Source: a virus. Taken from it: a DNA stretch of 64,000 nt. The stretch covers positions 1 through 64,000 of the IMG/VR virus record IMGVR_UViG_3300044796_000229. One strand, 5' to 3'. Below the pieces are notes generated by a model. It did not search any database. It was not told where the DNA came from and saw only the letters and a program-made list of their open reading frames with translations. This document shows, one piece after another, positions 51,378 through 59,204 of this stretch. The first letter of the stretch is position 1. Each line of letters starts with the position of its first letter. Position numbers and translations under genes: made by a program.

Positions 51378-51688
51378 TCCGTCTCACCTTTGTTGGAGAG
51401 GGTGCGTGGCATTTTCGGAAGTGTGGCGCGCAGGCGATCCTCATCTTTTGACCGCCTTTCTTGGGCGGCTCTGATCGCTTCGTAATGCGGTTTGGTATCT
51501 TTTTCGTAGGCAATGTCCAAATCGAACAATTCCGTGTCGATATAGTGTATTAAATCAACGTCTTGAAAAGCCCCAAGAACATTCGCATTTGCGAGGCCAT
51601 AACCGGTTTGACGTTCATAAGATGAAACGAGAAACCCGAACAGCCTTGCTGCGCTCACTTGCAAATTGAAAGTCTTGCGCTCGCTCAT
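51374..51688 (-). CDS. Hypothetical protein
   Basis: The 104-residue product is helical (MSERKTFNLQVSAARLFGFL) with a charged C-terminus. Four-base overlaps indicate membership of the early operon. No family is recognised. Confidence 0.5.
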   Translation of the reverse strand: MSERKTFNLQVSAARLFGFLVSSYERQTGYGLANANVLGAFQDVDLIHYIDTELFDLDIAYEKDTKPHYEAIRAAQERRSKDEDRLRATLPKMPRTLSNKGETE

Positions 51689-51972
51689 TCCCCGTCTCTC
51701 CTATGGGTGGTGGGGCTCGGGAATTTAAGATCGGGATCAATGCTCTCGGTTGGTTCCATGAAAAAGAATGCCGCTTCATGCGTAATGCTATAAACAAAAT
51801 CTGGCGAGACCGGGGACTTGCGCTTTGTGGCGAACCCGCGCGATACAAGATCATCCCAATCCGCATCGCCAATGCAGAAATAACAATTCCGATATGCAGA
51901 CTTTTTGCGGTCCAGCCCTAAAGCATGACGCACTTTATCAACCTGAGAATCCGTGAATGAATGAACTGCCAT
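51685..51972 (-). CDS. Hypothetical protein
   Basis: ATG 51972 is used; a GTG one codon earlier is also possible. The product of about 95 residues contains NCYFCIGDADWDDLVSRG and ITHEAAFFFMEPTESI, resembling small phage proteins of unknown role. It is coupled to neighbours by overlaps. Confidence 0.55.
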   Translation of the reverse strand: MAVHSFTDSQVDKVRHALGLDRKKSAYRNCYFCIGDADWDDLVSRGFATKRKSPVSPDFVYSITHEAAFFFMEPTESIDPDLKFPSPTTHRRDGE

Positions 51973-52265
51973 CACTCATCGCTCCTGTTTGTGGGGCGCG
52001 CGGCAAGCGCTTCTGCCAGAACCTGTTTTAATTCCGGCGCCGTCGTGTCTTGCTTTGTAACACAGGCCGTTTCGCTTGGAGCATCTTCAGCGTCGTAATA
52101 ATCGTAATAATCGTAATAATCGTAATCATCATCTTCACCGAAGCCCTCTCCGCCGCATGCCGCGCATCCCCAATCTTCCTCTTCAATGGACATGAGTTCT
52201 CCGCATCCGGGGCAGAACGCGCCGAATTCGTTGTAGATCAAGTCTGGATTGCGTTGGGTAGCCAT
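51972..52265 (-). CDS. Zinc-ribbon protein with Asp-Tyr-Tyr repeats
   Basis: The 97-residue product has a zinc ribbon (FCPGCGELM, CAACGGEG) followed by an acidic stretch DYDYYDYYDYYD. This stretch is encoded by three exact 9-base repeats (52094-52120) and one variant. The function is unknown. This is the third gene in the window with an in-frame short-codon repeat. Confidence 0.6.
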   Translation of the reverse strand: MATQRNPDLIYNEFGAFCPGCGELMSIEEEDWGCAACGGEGFGEDDDYDYYDYYDYYDAEDAPSETACVTKQDTTAPELKQVLAEALAARPTNRSDE

Positions 52266-52651
52266 CACGCCCTCCCATTCCCGATGGCGGCTTGGGCATC
52301 ACGCTCTAGAATTATAAGTCCGCCTTTAGTCATCCCACATCTCCTCCATCCAGCGGCCATAAAGCAGAATCCCGGATTACGGCTCCGAACTGCTTTCGGA
52401 TTGACCTTGGTGTAGTGCCGCGCACCAACCCATGCGAAATCAGCGTGCAGCCTCTGGGCCAATTCATCCTCGCTGAGTTCGCGGTCTGGCGGGGCGTTAT
52501 TGGGGGCGGGGGATTTGAGGGCATTATGCGCATCCGTCAGGCGGGCCAGCAAGAAACCAGGAGCGCCACCTTTATCGTTGATGAAGGCTTCCAGCGGCGG
52601 GATTAGTTCGATCAGAGCCTGCTTCACCCCATCCCGTTCGTCCTGTGTCAT
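52265..52651 (-). CDS. Conserved phage hypothetical protein
   Basis: The 128-residue product is helical at the N-terminus (MTQDERDGVKQALIELIPPL) and has a C-terminal GFCFMAAGWRRCGMTKGGLI stretch. I associate similar proteins with alphaproteobacterial phages. The function is unknown. Confidence 0.5.
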   Translation of the reverse strand: MTQDERDGVKQALIELIPPLEAFINDKGGAPGFLLARLTDAHNALKSPAPNNAPPDRELSEDELAQRLHADFAWVGARHYTKVNPKAVRSRNPGFCFMAAGWRRCGMTKGGLIILERDAQAAIGNGRA

Positions 52652-53022
52652 GGGCGCTCTCCGTTTTTGAGGGCGGCTTGAAGAGCTTTGCGCGCCAATC
52701 TGGTGGCCCTCATCTGCCGCTGAACGAGTTTGTCGTTTTTGTCTTGAAGCGATGATGGAATATAGGCTGAAGGATCAATTTCCCGCGCAGCCCGCTCTAC
52801 CATCACATCCGTCACCGCGTTTCTATCCTCCCCCGTCATGGGTTTGGCGGGTTGGGGAGAGGCGGAGAGCGCAGACATTCCTTCGACGGAATCTCGCTTT
52901 GCAAATATTGGTTGGTCGTCCTCCATACCAATGAAAATTTCGTCTGGACAAAAAGTTTCACCGTGACATTTGCAACCCCAGCCCATCCGCATGTTACGCT
53001 GTTGCACAGTTTCATTCGTCAT
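52648..53022 (-). CDS. Hypothetical protein with a Cys/His cluster
   Basis: Start 53022 (MTNETVQQRNMRMGWG) is preferred within a longer frame. CKCHGETFC near the N-terminus may bind metal. The rest is a charged helix (RQMRATRLARKALQAALKNG). The function is unknown. Confidence 0.5.
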   Translation of the reverse strand: MTNETVQQRNMRMGWGCKCHGETFCPDEIFIGMEDDQPIFAKRDSVEGMSALSASPQPAKPMTGEDRNAVTDVMVERAAREIDPSAYIPSSLQDKNDKLVQRQMRATRLARKALQAALKNGERP

Positions 53023-53539
53023 CTTCAACCTCATCAATAGCTTTGAAGATATTCTCGAGCTTCTCTTCGTTGGTGAGTTCGCGACCGCGTCGAACGATCG
53101 AAGATCCAAGTAGGTAACCGGACCGCTCTTTAATGTCCGAGTGCCGCATACCAACAGCCCAGAGAATATCTGCTAGCCGATCCCGTTCTGCATCAAACCC
53201 ATCCCCCACACTCACGACAGCATCGGAAGAGGAACGGAGGCGGCGGACTTCTGCTATGAGAGCGGGGATGTCGGAGCGGGCGTGGGCGATGAAACTGACA
53301 TTCGCATTGAATTCGCGCTCTGACTCTAGGGGATCAGCCATGTGACTGAACGGATAACCCAGACTCACTTTCAGAAACCAACCTTCGCCAGCCGGAAGGT
53401 GAAGAATAGCTTCGTGAGGTTCGCAGCTTACGCGATCAGTTTCCCAAGGCACGCGTGTAGCCTTATTCACCCGCGATTCAATCGCTTCTAGGTCCAGCCC
53501 ATCTGCAGAGGCGGGGGATTGAAAGATTTTATCAGCCAT
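53012..53539 (-). CDS. Hypothetical protein
   Basis: AAGGAG lies before ATG 53539. The 175-residue product has a beta-rich middle (EAILHLPAGEGWFLKVSLG) and helical C-terminal part with FIAHARSDIPALIAEVRRLR. That last stretch is common in phage proteins of unknown function. Confidence 0.55.
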   Translation of the reverse strand: MADKIFQSPASADGLDLEAIESRVNKATRVPWETDRVSCEPHEAILHLPAGEGWFLKVSLGYPFSHMADPLESEREFNANVSFIAHARSDIPALIAEVRRLRSSSDAVVSVGDGFDAERDRLADILWAVGMRHSDIKERSGYLLGSSIVRRGRELTNEEKLENIFKAIDEVEDDE

Positions 53540-53729
53540 CGCGGCGCTCCTTTTCCCCGCAGGTATTACAGGTCCGTTCGAGAAAGGTCCGTTCGAGAAT
53601 ATGTGGATGGAACCAGTCTCCGGTATGACCGACCACCTTCCAGACGCTCCAGTCATGTTTATGGGGCAGCCGTTCCACATCGCTTTCTGTTGGAGAGGGT
53701 GAGGCCGCGCTTATCCGGTGATCGCTCAT
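53532..53729 (-). CDS. Small zinc-site protein
   Basis: The 65-residue product has KHDWSVWKVVGHTGDWFHPH and ERTCNTCGEKERR, a possible zinc-binding fold of His and CxxC. Its ATG overlaps the TnpB stop, so it may be translated from the same message. Confidence 0.55.
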   Translation of the reverse strand: MSDHRISAASPSPTESDVERLPHKHDWSVWKVVGHTGDWFHPHILERTFLERTCNTCGEKERRDG

Positions 53730-54784
53730 GCTGCGACCCTCCGGCTTCCTTCAGCAAGAGGCGCAGCGCTGCGCCCGAATTTGAGAATGTTCTTGGCCGC
53801 GTTCACATCGCGGTCGTGACTTTCGCCACAGGAAGAGCATTCCCACTCTCTTATTCCAAGACCTGCGATACCTTTCGGCCTCTCAGGCGGTAACGCACCG
53901 CACGAAGAGCAGGTTTGAGTCGTGAATTTCTCGTCAACCAACACGAACTTTGTCGCCTTATAGGCGAGCATTGCTCGGAAGGATGACCAGCCCGCGTCGT
54001 TTACGGATTTAGCCATCCGTGTTTGCGCCAGCCGTTGTGCATTTATGTCTCCGACTGCGATGAGCGCGTAATCGCGGCAGAGGCGTGTAGATAGTTTGTG
54101 GTGAAAGTCACGGCGAACATTGGCGATCTCGGTGTTGATCGCCGTTGCGCGGCGTTTGTTTCCAGATCGCTGCGCTATAGCCAAGCGTTCGGCGTAGCGC
54201 GAAAGGTGCCGTGGATTTTCAATAACTTCGCCCGTTGAGAGCGTCGCCAGAGACTTCAGACCAAGATCAATACCGATCTCACCCGCCACAGCTTTCGCAA
54301 CTTGCACTTCTACTTGGAAGCAAACAAACCACCGCCCCTGTGAATCTTCACAGAAATATCCGCCCTTGGCATTCTCGGGTACCGGGCGACGCTTAGCGCC
54401 AAAAAACCGAAACCGCTTGCCGCGATAAACCACACTGTTTCCGTCAATTCGTCTGCTTTGCTGTTGGAACGGAACCCAGCCCAAAGATCGTTTTGTACCG
54501 AAACTCGCTCGATACCGAACGGAACGAGATTTTGCCCACTGGTCACAGACGCTTTGAACTGTTTGCTGATGGATGCCGAGTTCCTGACCAATGCCCCTCA
54601 TACTCATGGCGAGGTCAAAGGCTGTGGCCCATTTTCGCTTTCTGGCCCCGGCACGGTACTTGTCGAGAACATTGCGGTGCTGCGCTGCGCACCAGTTCCA
54701 GATTTGGTTGCAAGCATATGCGTGGGCGTTCAAAACCTTCCGGGCAGAGCGATCCTTAATCCGATATTTATAAGTCAGGATCAT
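53726..54784 (-). CDS. tnpB: TnpB-like RNA-guided nuclease
   Basis: The 352-residue protein belongs to the IS200/IS605 OrfB (TnpB) family, RNA-guided DNA nucleases ancestral to Cas12. RuvC I is GIDLGLKSL (Asp173). RuvC II reads ALIAVGDINAQRL, with Gly-Asp where most members have Glu-Asp. The zinc ribbon is CSSCG (292-296) and CSSCG (316-320), and RuvC III is HDRDVNAAKNIL (Asp326). Glu285 in VDEKFTTQ may replace the lost Glu. No TnpA or element ends were found. The 3' end contains a GGCGCAGCGCTGCGCC-type palindrome typical of guide-RNA scaffolds. Confidence 0.85.
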   Translation of the reverse strand: MILTYKYRIKDRSARKVLNAHAYACNQIWNWCAAQHRNVLDKYRAGARKRKWATAFDLAMSMRGIGQELGIHQQTVQSVCDQWAKSRSVRYRASFGTKRSLGWVPFQQQSRRIDGNSVVYRGKRFRFFGAKRRPVPENAKGGYFCEDSQGRWFVCFQVEVQVAKAVAGEIGIDLGLKSLATLSTGEVIENPRHLSRYAERLAIAQRSGNKRRATAINTEIANVRRDFHHKLSTRLCRDYALIAVGDINAQRLAQTRMAKSVNDAGWSSFRAMLAYKATKFVLVDEKFTTQTCSSCGALPPERPKGIAGLGIREWECSSCGESHDRDVNAAKNILKFGRSAAPLAEGSRRVAA

Positions 54785-54809
54785 ATCTCTATTTCCCTTT
54801 CTATAGGTA

Positions 54810-56309
54810 CTACCGAGCCTCGACGATGTTGACCTTCATGCCAGGGACGGCGCGGTAGATATTGCCGTCACAGGTCAGGAATCCGTCCTTGTGCAAGCTG
54901 CCAACGATGGTGCTGATATTGCCGCTGTTCACGTCGGCTCCGGTGCGCTTCAGTTGCGTGCGAACGGCGGTTTGCGTTGCGCCGGCATCGAAGAAACCAT
55001 CTGCTATGAGCCTCGCGATACGTCCCTTCGCGGAAGTGCCATCCATCTGCACAGTCCGGCGCTGGACCGTGATTTCGAGTTCCGGCTTATCGACCAGCAC
55101 TTTCAAAAGTATGTGGTCTTGCATCGCGCGCCTTTTGATCGCATCGTACAGAACCTCGAAATCAGAGATTTCCAATGTGGCGCCCTTGTGCGTTTCCGGT
55201 AGCGGCGCGGCGACAGATGCGGAGCGCGCTTCCAGTGCAGCAAGACGGCGTTTCAGTTCTTCATTTTCCGCGCGCAACGCGGCTGCTTCAGCTTCGGTCA
55301 CTTCTTTCTCCATTTGTTTGCGGTGAACGCTCGGTGCAGGCGGCGCGCTTACACTTACCAAGCCCATTGCCACGGCTCGCGCCTCGTCAGCGCCCATCCA
55401 TTCCGGTTGGACGTAGACCTTGACGACGGTGCGACCGAAGCAGGCGAAAAACTGTCCGCGCTCCAGCAACGCGATTTGGGATGCTGGCGGTTTTGAGATT
55501 CCGGCCGGAATATTCAGAAGGTTGCGCTTGATCTCGTTCGCCTCGCGCTGCACGCCCATAAGCCAGACAGTGCAGCCACGAAGGATTGTCTTATCCACCC
55601 CGGCCATGTCCTGGCTGTCGATCCAGATGTGGTTTCCGATGCCAGAACCCTTGCGGACCAAGGTGATTGCAGATGCTTTGACAGGCGAGCCTTTGCCTTC
55701 CGGGACAAACTCCCACGCCTCAGGGATAACGACGATAGTGTCTCGGCAATGCTCATTCACCCAATCGAGTGCTGATTGGATGAACAGCATCTGCATAGGC
55801 GTAGCGAACCCGCTCACGTCCATGACGTTCAGGCCTTTGTGCAGGTCGAGTTTGTCGGCCAATCGCGCCCGACCAATTTCTGGCACGATCAAATCGAGAT
55901 ATGCGTCGAGCTGGGTATAGACACCTTCGTTAAGGCCCTTGGCGGTTTTTAGCGCCTCGCGGACCCGATCCTGCACTTCCGCGAGCGTCCGCGTAGTCTG
56001 GCAAATCTTCATGATCCATGGCCGCAGGAACTTGTTCTTTTCCTGCAATGTCGCGTCAAGGATTGAAGTCACGAATTGCCAGTCGGCCCGATCGCGGAAA
56101 TACGGCGTCACCCGGCGACCGCGCTCAAAAGATGTCTCGCCGCGTTTGGTGATAAACGTGAGCGCAGTCATGCCGGACCGCGCGACAAGACCTTCCAGCG
56201 TCGTGGTCTTACCGGACTGTTGCGTTTGGCCGGTGACCGCAAGGTGGCGGATCGGAATCCGCACCGGTTCCCCGCTATCAATTTCGTAGCCAAGCAAAAT
56301 ATCGGTCAA
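54810..56309 (-). CDS. HerA/FtsK-like ATPase
   Basis: The 499-residue protein has Walker A GQTQQSGKTT (27-36) and a Walker B-like strand TIVVIPEAWEFVP (about 190-202), as in HerA/FtsK/VirB4-type DNA pumps. A coiled-coil segment (about 335-370, EVTEAEAAALRAENEELKRR) and a C-terminal winged-helix-like part follow. The protein could move or remodel DNA. No NurA nuclease is adjacent. It precedes TnpB in the operon. Confidence 0.7.
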   Translation of the reverse strand: MTDILLGYEIDSGEPVRIPIRHLAVTGQTQQSGKTTTLEGLVARSGMTALTFITKRGETSFERGRRVTPYFRDRADWQFVTSILDATLQEKNKFLRPWIMKICQTTRTLAEVQDRVREALKTAKGLNEGVYTQLDAYLDLIVPEIGRARLADKLDLHKGLNVMDVSGFATPMQMLFIQSALDWVNEHCRDTIVVIPEAWEFVPEGKGSPVKASAITLVRKGSGIGNHIWIDSQDMAGVDKTILRGCTVWLMGVQREANEIKRNLLNIPAGISKPPASQIALLERGQFFACFGRTVVKVYVQPEWMGADEARAVAMGLVSVSAPPAPSVHRKQMEKEVTEAEAAALRAENEELKRRLAALEARSASVAAPLPETHKGATLEISDFEVLYDAIKRRAMQDHILLKVLVDKPELEITVQRRTVQMDGTSAKGRIARLIADGFFDAGATQTAVRTQLKRTGADVNSGNISTIVGSLHKDGFLTCDGNIYRAVPGMKVNIVEAR

Positions 56310-56533
56310 GGCATTTCCCTTTCTATACGGGGTTGTGGGATGGGGAGATCACGGCTTGGTGCTTTCTGAATCGGTTGCGTAATGGTGATCCGCAATACTT
56401 CCGCAGTCGGCGTTTCCGAGATCTGATAGCTGGCGCGCACACTTAGTTCACCGCGACGGGCAAGTTCGCTCAGAATGCGCAGCGACAAACAGACATTGTC
56501 TGAAACGTCGAATTTTAGGGCATCGAGTTTCAT
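56306..56533 (-). CDS. Small hypothetical protein
   Basis: Start 56533 (MKLDALKFDVSDNVCLSLRI) is preferred and overlaps the previous stop. The 75-residue product has a strand-rich middle (SVRASYQISETPTAEVLRIT). The function is unknown. It overlaps the ATPase start by 4 bases. Confidence 0.5.
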   Translation of the reverse strand: MKLDALKFDVSDNVCLSLRILSELARRGELSVRASYQISETPTAEVLRITITQPIQKAPSRDLPIPQPRIEREMP

Positions 56534-56742
56534 ACGAGTTTCTGCCCGCGAAAATCTTTCTCTTCGTGCGTGTAATGGCAGAAGTGTTTCCACACGGCAC
56601 CGCGCTTTCTAAAGCACCAACCATCAGCTTTTACTGATGCGCTCGCTTCGTTAAATTCCCGCTCTCCGGTTTCAACGCTTTCGGTGCATCCTGGCAGATC
56701 GCAGTAGAAGGCGATGCAGCCTTTGATCCGTTCGGTTGTCAT
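56530..56742 (-). CDS. Small Cys-rich protein
   Basis: Start 56742 (MTTERIKGCIAFYCDLPGC) is chosen. The 70-residue product has cysteines and histidines (CDLPGC, HFCHYTH) suited to one zinc site. The function is unknown. Confidence 0.5.
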   Translation of the reverse strand: MTTERIKGCIAFYCDLPGCTESVETGEREFNEASASVKADGWCFRKRGAVWKHFCHYTHEEKDFRGQKLV

Positions 56743-57074
56743 GGCATCTCGTCGCAGTAAAGGAGCATCATATGACACTGCCAATGCGACAATGTTAGGT
56801 GCTTTGCATTATCGTCAATCATTACTACGACTCCTTCTGTAGAAATCTTTGCACCGAATTGGTTATCTTCATTTCCGTAAAGAACAATCCCGGAAATCCA
56901 TGGCGAAGGAACAGACAAATAATCTCCAGCAGCAAACCCCGCGTCGGGCGTCCAGCAAACAAGCCGCATCTCCATGATGCAAAGCGTTTTATTTTTAACT
57001 GGGCTTTCGAAGGTTACGGTTGTCCCGGCAGCAAGTGTTGCTGTTTTTGATTCCCAGCAGATTGTGTTCATCAT
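56739..57074 (-). CDS. Beta-rich hypothetical protein
   Basis: ATG 57074 overlaps the previous stop. The 111-residue product (MMNTICWESKTATLAAGTTV start) is a beta-rich domain with a Cys- and Met-rich end (HWQCHMMLLYCDEMP). No family is recognised. Confidence 0.5.
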   Translation of the reverse strand: MMNTICWESKTATLAAGTTVTFESPVKNKTLCIMEMRLVCWTPDAGFAAGDYLSVPSPWISGIVLYGNEDNQFGAKISTEGVVVMIDDNAKHLTLSHWQCHMMLLYCDEMP

Positions 57075-57331
57075 TTCCAACCTCGGATAAATGCATCTTT
57101 TAGCCTCTTCACGGTTGTCCAAATGCGCGAAACAAACGCCCACCATGTTTTTTCGCGCGCCTTTTGATCTTCCAGCCGCAACGAGCGAACCATCATTCCG
57201 TACTTCCCCGGCATACCGTCTTCGAGTGCGATAAGTGTTTGCGTTTCCGGGTCGATAAAACTTTCTGCATTCTCGATGCGAGCACGCGCGAGAGCCGAAC
57301 TGAAACTGTCTGGTATTTTGTGATCATTCAT
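57071..57331 (-). CDS. Small hypothetical protein
   Basis: The 86-residue product is helical (SFSSALARARIENAESF) with a Trp-rich basic C-terminus (WTTVKRLKDAFIRGW). It is coupled by overlaps to both neighbours. The function is unknown. Confidence 0.5.
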   Translation of the reverse strand: MNDHKIPDSFSSALARARIENAESFIDPETQTLIALEDGMPGKYGMMVRSLRLEDQKAREKTWWAFVSRIWTTVKRLKDAFIRGWK

Positions 57332-57570
57332 CCGCCCGACGCTTTTCTGCGAATGCTGATTGGGAGACGATCAACTTTAACCGTGGAAACAGCGGTACGT
57401 GCTGAGACCTCTACGTATGGCCAGCCATCGGTGTGCGAGACAGGTACGCCCCATTTTGCAACATAGGCGTGATCGCGTTTCTTCCACATATAGTCGAGAA
57501 AATCATCAAGGCTCGCATCTGCGCGTATATCGTCCATGGCGCGGCGGCCGTCTATCGAGATGATGCTCAT
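57328..57570 (-). CDS. Small hypothetical protein
   Basis: Start 57570 (57576 is also possible). The 80-residue product includes DDFLDYMWKKRDHAYVAKWG. The function is unknown. Overlaps tie it into the operon. Confidence 0.45.
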   Translation of the reverse strand: MSIISIDGRRAMDDIRADASLDDFLDYMWKKRDHAYVAKWGVPVSHTDGWPYVEVSARTAVSTVKVDRLPISIRRKASGG

Positions 57571-57893
57571 TTGCATGTCTCGATGGGGATGACACAAGCA
57601 TGTCCGCCAATCACGCAACTCGGAATGGTTGCCGGATTAGTGCGGCAAAGCCGTGCCGGCGCTGCCGATGGCAGAAATACTCCGCCGACAAATCCAATTA
57701 TTGCCAAGATACCAAGGAACATCAGAATCCGAAACCAAAGAGGCGCCGATGTCGGAACGGGTTTATTTGGAATCCCATGTTCATCCATAAAAGCGTCAAT
57801 CTCTGTTTCGGTGAGATAGCGCATCTTCTTTCCTGCGATCACTTCGTATCGGGTGCGTGGAATGATGTTGAGGTATGGTGATGTGGCCTTCAT
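57567..57893 (-). CDS. Single-span membrane protein
   Basis: The 108-residue product has a cytoplasmic helical N-terminus, one membrane segment (LWFRILMFLGILAIIGFVGG, about 52-71) and a Cys-containing tail with four cysteines that could form disulfides in the periplasm. The function is unknown. Confidence 0.55.
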   Translation of the reverse strand: MKATSPYLNIIPRTRYEVIAGKKMRYLTETEIDAFMDEHGIPNKPVPTSAPLWFRILMFLGILAIIGFVGGVFLPSAAPARLCRTNPATIPSCVIGGHACVIPIETCK

Positions 57894-57902
57894 GGCGATC
57901 TC

Positions 57903-58265
57903 CTATTCGTCGTAGTCGTCGTAGACAGGGAATTGGGGTAAAGGTTTCGCGATCACGGCATCAATCATCTCGTAGTAGTCAAGACCACGTCTAATAAATG
58001 AATCTTCGTCTGGCCGTGCCCCGTAATATGAATTTGTATTTGCGGGATCGGCCGCATCATAGCGCATGACTTCTTTGCCGGTTAGGCGATCGATCCATAC
58101 CTTGTCATACATGGATCTGTCAGATGCGTCATAGACGAATTCGTAGCGCATCACCTTGCCTTCTGGGACAGATATTCGCTTACGCTGTAACGCCGCCTGC
58201 GCATAGCGATGCTCGTTTTCAAAATCCTCTTGCGCTTCGTCCCTCTCGTCGCCCATGCCACCCAC
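57903..58265 (-). CDS. Acidic hypothetical protein
   Basis: The 120-residue product is acidic at both ends (GDERDEAQEDFENEHRYAQ; VYDDYDE). Its middle (MRYEFVYDASDRSMYDKVW) looks folded. ATG 58256 is an alternative start. The function is unknown. Confidence 0.5.
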   Translation of the reverse strand: MGGMGDERDEAQEDFENEHRYAQAALQRKRISVPEGKVMRYEFVYDASDRSMYDKVWIDRLTGKEVMRYDAADPANTNSYYGARPDEDSFIRRGLDYYEMIDAVIAKPLPQFPVYDDYDE

Positions 58266-58556
58266 TCAATTAAGACTGTTCGCTTCTGCCCGGCGCCGCT
58301 TTGTTTCCAGCATCGCATAGGCTTCGGATTCCGTCTTCCATTCGCCGAGATTGCTGCCGAGAACCATCAAGGCCCACATCGTGTAGATCGCGAGCAAAAA
58401 TAGCAGGAAACTCACCCAACCATTGTCCGCCAGGTAACGATGGTTCAGATAGTACGCGGCGACGATTACGATTACGTCAATGATCGTGCTTATCCATCCG
58501 ATGACTTGACGTAGCATCGATGGCTTTTTATCGCTCACGAAATAGAACTTTGGCAT
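58266..58556 (-). CDS. Two-span membrane protein
   Basis: The 96-residue product has two membrane segments (VIGWISTIIDVIVIVAAYYL and VSFLLFLLAIYTMWALMVL) and a charged C-terminus. It is likely an inner-membrane accessory protein. Confidence 0.55.
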   Translation of the reverse strand: MPKFYFVSDKKPSMLRQVIGWISTIIDVIVIVAAYYLNHRYLADNGWVSFLLFLLAIYTMWALMVLGSNLGEWKTESEAYAMLETKRRRAEANSLN

Positions 58557-58741
58557 CAGAATTTCACCACTTCATAGGCATATATTTTGTGGAACACCGG
58601 ATCCGGCCAACGCTCGCGCGCTTCTTTGAGCCATTGTGTTGCACCGCTCGATCCTTCCCATGTCTCAGCAAAATAGACATCGGTATTATACGCTTCGCCT
58701 TCGTGACGAGCACGAATGTTGCAGTGTTCGCAGATAATCAT
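58556..58741 (-). CDS. Small CxxC protein
   Basis: The 61-residue product starts MIICEHCNIRARHEGEAYNT. A single CxxC pair could share a zinc in a dimer. The function is unknown. Its last base overlaps the next gene's start. Confidence 0.5.
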   Translation of the reverse strand: MIICEHCNIRARHEGEAYNTDVYFAETWEGSSGATQWLKEARERWPDPVFHKIYAYEVVKF

Positions 58742-58750
58742 CCCGCACTC

Positions 58751-58930
58751 CTATTCTGGCTTCGTATAAAACGATTCAAATGCGATGGCGCGGGCTTCTC
58801 TGGCGATGTAAAGCATATCCGAAACTTTCAACTCTTGCGCCGGAATGAAGCCGAGAAGCCGTTCTATCATTTTGACTTCGACCTCTTGGGACGCTTTCTG
58901 ACATTCCTTGAGATGTTTATCGTCCATCAT
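58751..58930 (-). CDS. 59-residue helical protein
   Basis: This frame was read from the bases: MMDDKHLKECQKASQEVEVK, then FIPAQELKVSDMLYIAREAR and a TAG stop. It overlaps the end of the HTH gene by 14 bases. The function is unknown. Confidence 0.55.
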   Translation of the reverse strand: MMDDKHLKECQKASQEVEVKMIERLLGFIPAQELKVSDMLYIAREARAIAFESFYTKPE

Positions 58931-59204
58931 CCGACCTCCGCTTCGCTTTTATCCCATCCAGAAAATCCGACGCCTTGCATCCGAGCGCTTCCGCGATGCG
59001 TGCCATCACTTCCGGCTTCACCGGTTGATCGCCGCTTTCAAAGCGGGAAATCTGATAAACCGATTGCCCGGAACGGTCCGCCAGTTTGATCGGCGTCATG
59101 TTGCAAAGTTCGCGTTTCTTTCTAATGCGCTCGCCAACCGCCTTGTCGAAAGACGGCGGTTCATTAAGACGCGGACGTCCGGGGCGTTTCTGTTCGACCC
59201 TCAT
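58917..59204 (-). CDS. XRE-type helix-turn-helix regulator
   Basis: The 95-residue product has a basic N-terminus (VEQKRPGRPRLNEPPS) and an HTH (PIKLADRSGQSVYQISRFES, about 40-60), then VMARIAEALGCKASDFL. It is a Cro/CI-type DNA-binding protein in the early operon and a candidate switch regulator. Confidence 0.75.
   Translation of the reverse strand: MRVEQKRPGRPRLNEPPSFDKAVGERIRKKRELCNMTPIKLADRSGQSVYQISRFESGDQPVKPEVMARIAEALGCKASDFLDGIKAKRRSDDGR

Noticed and set aside
53600-54850. Complete IS200/IS605 element around tnpB
   Set aside because: No tnpA, no clear left or right ends and no flanking duplication could be seen, so only the gene is annotated.
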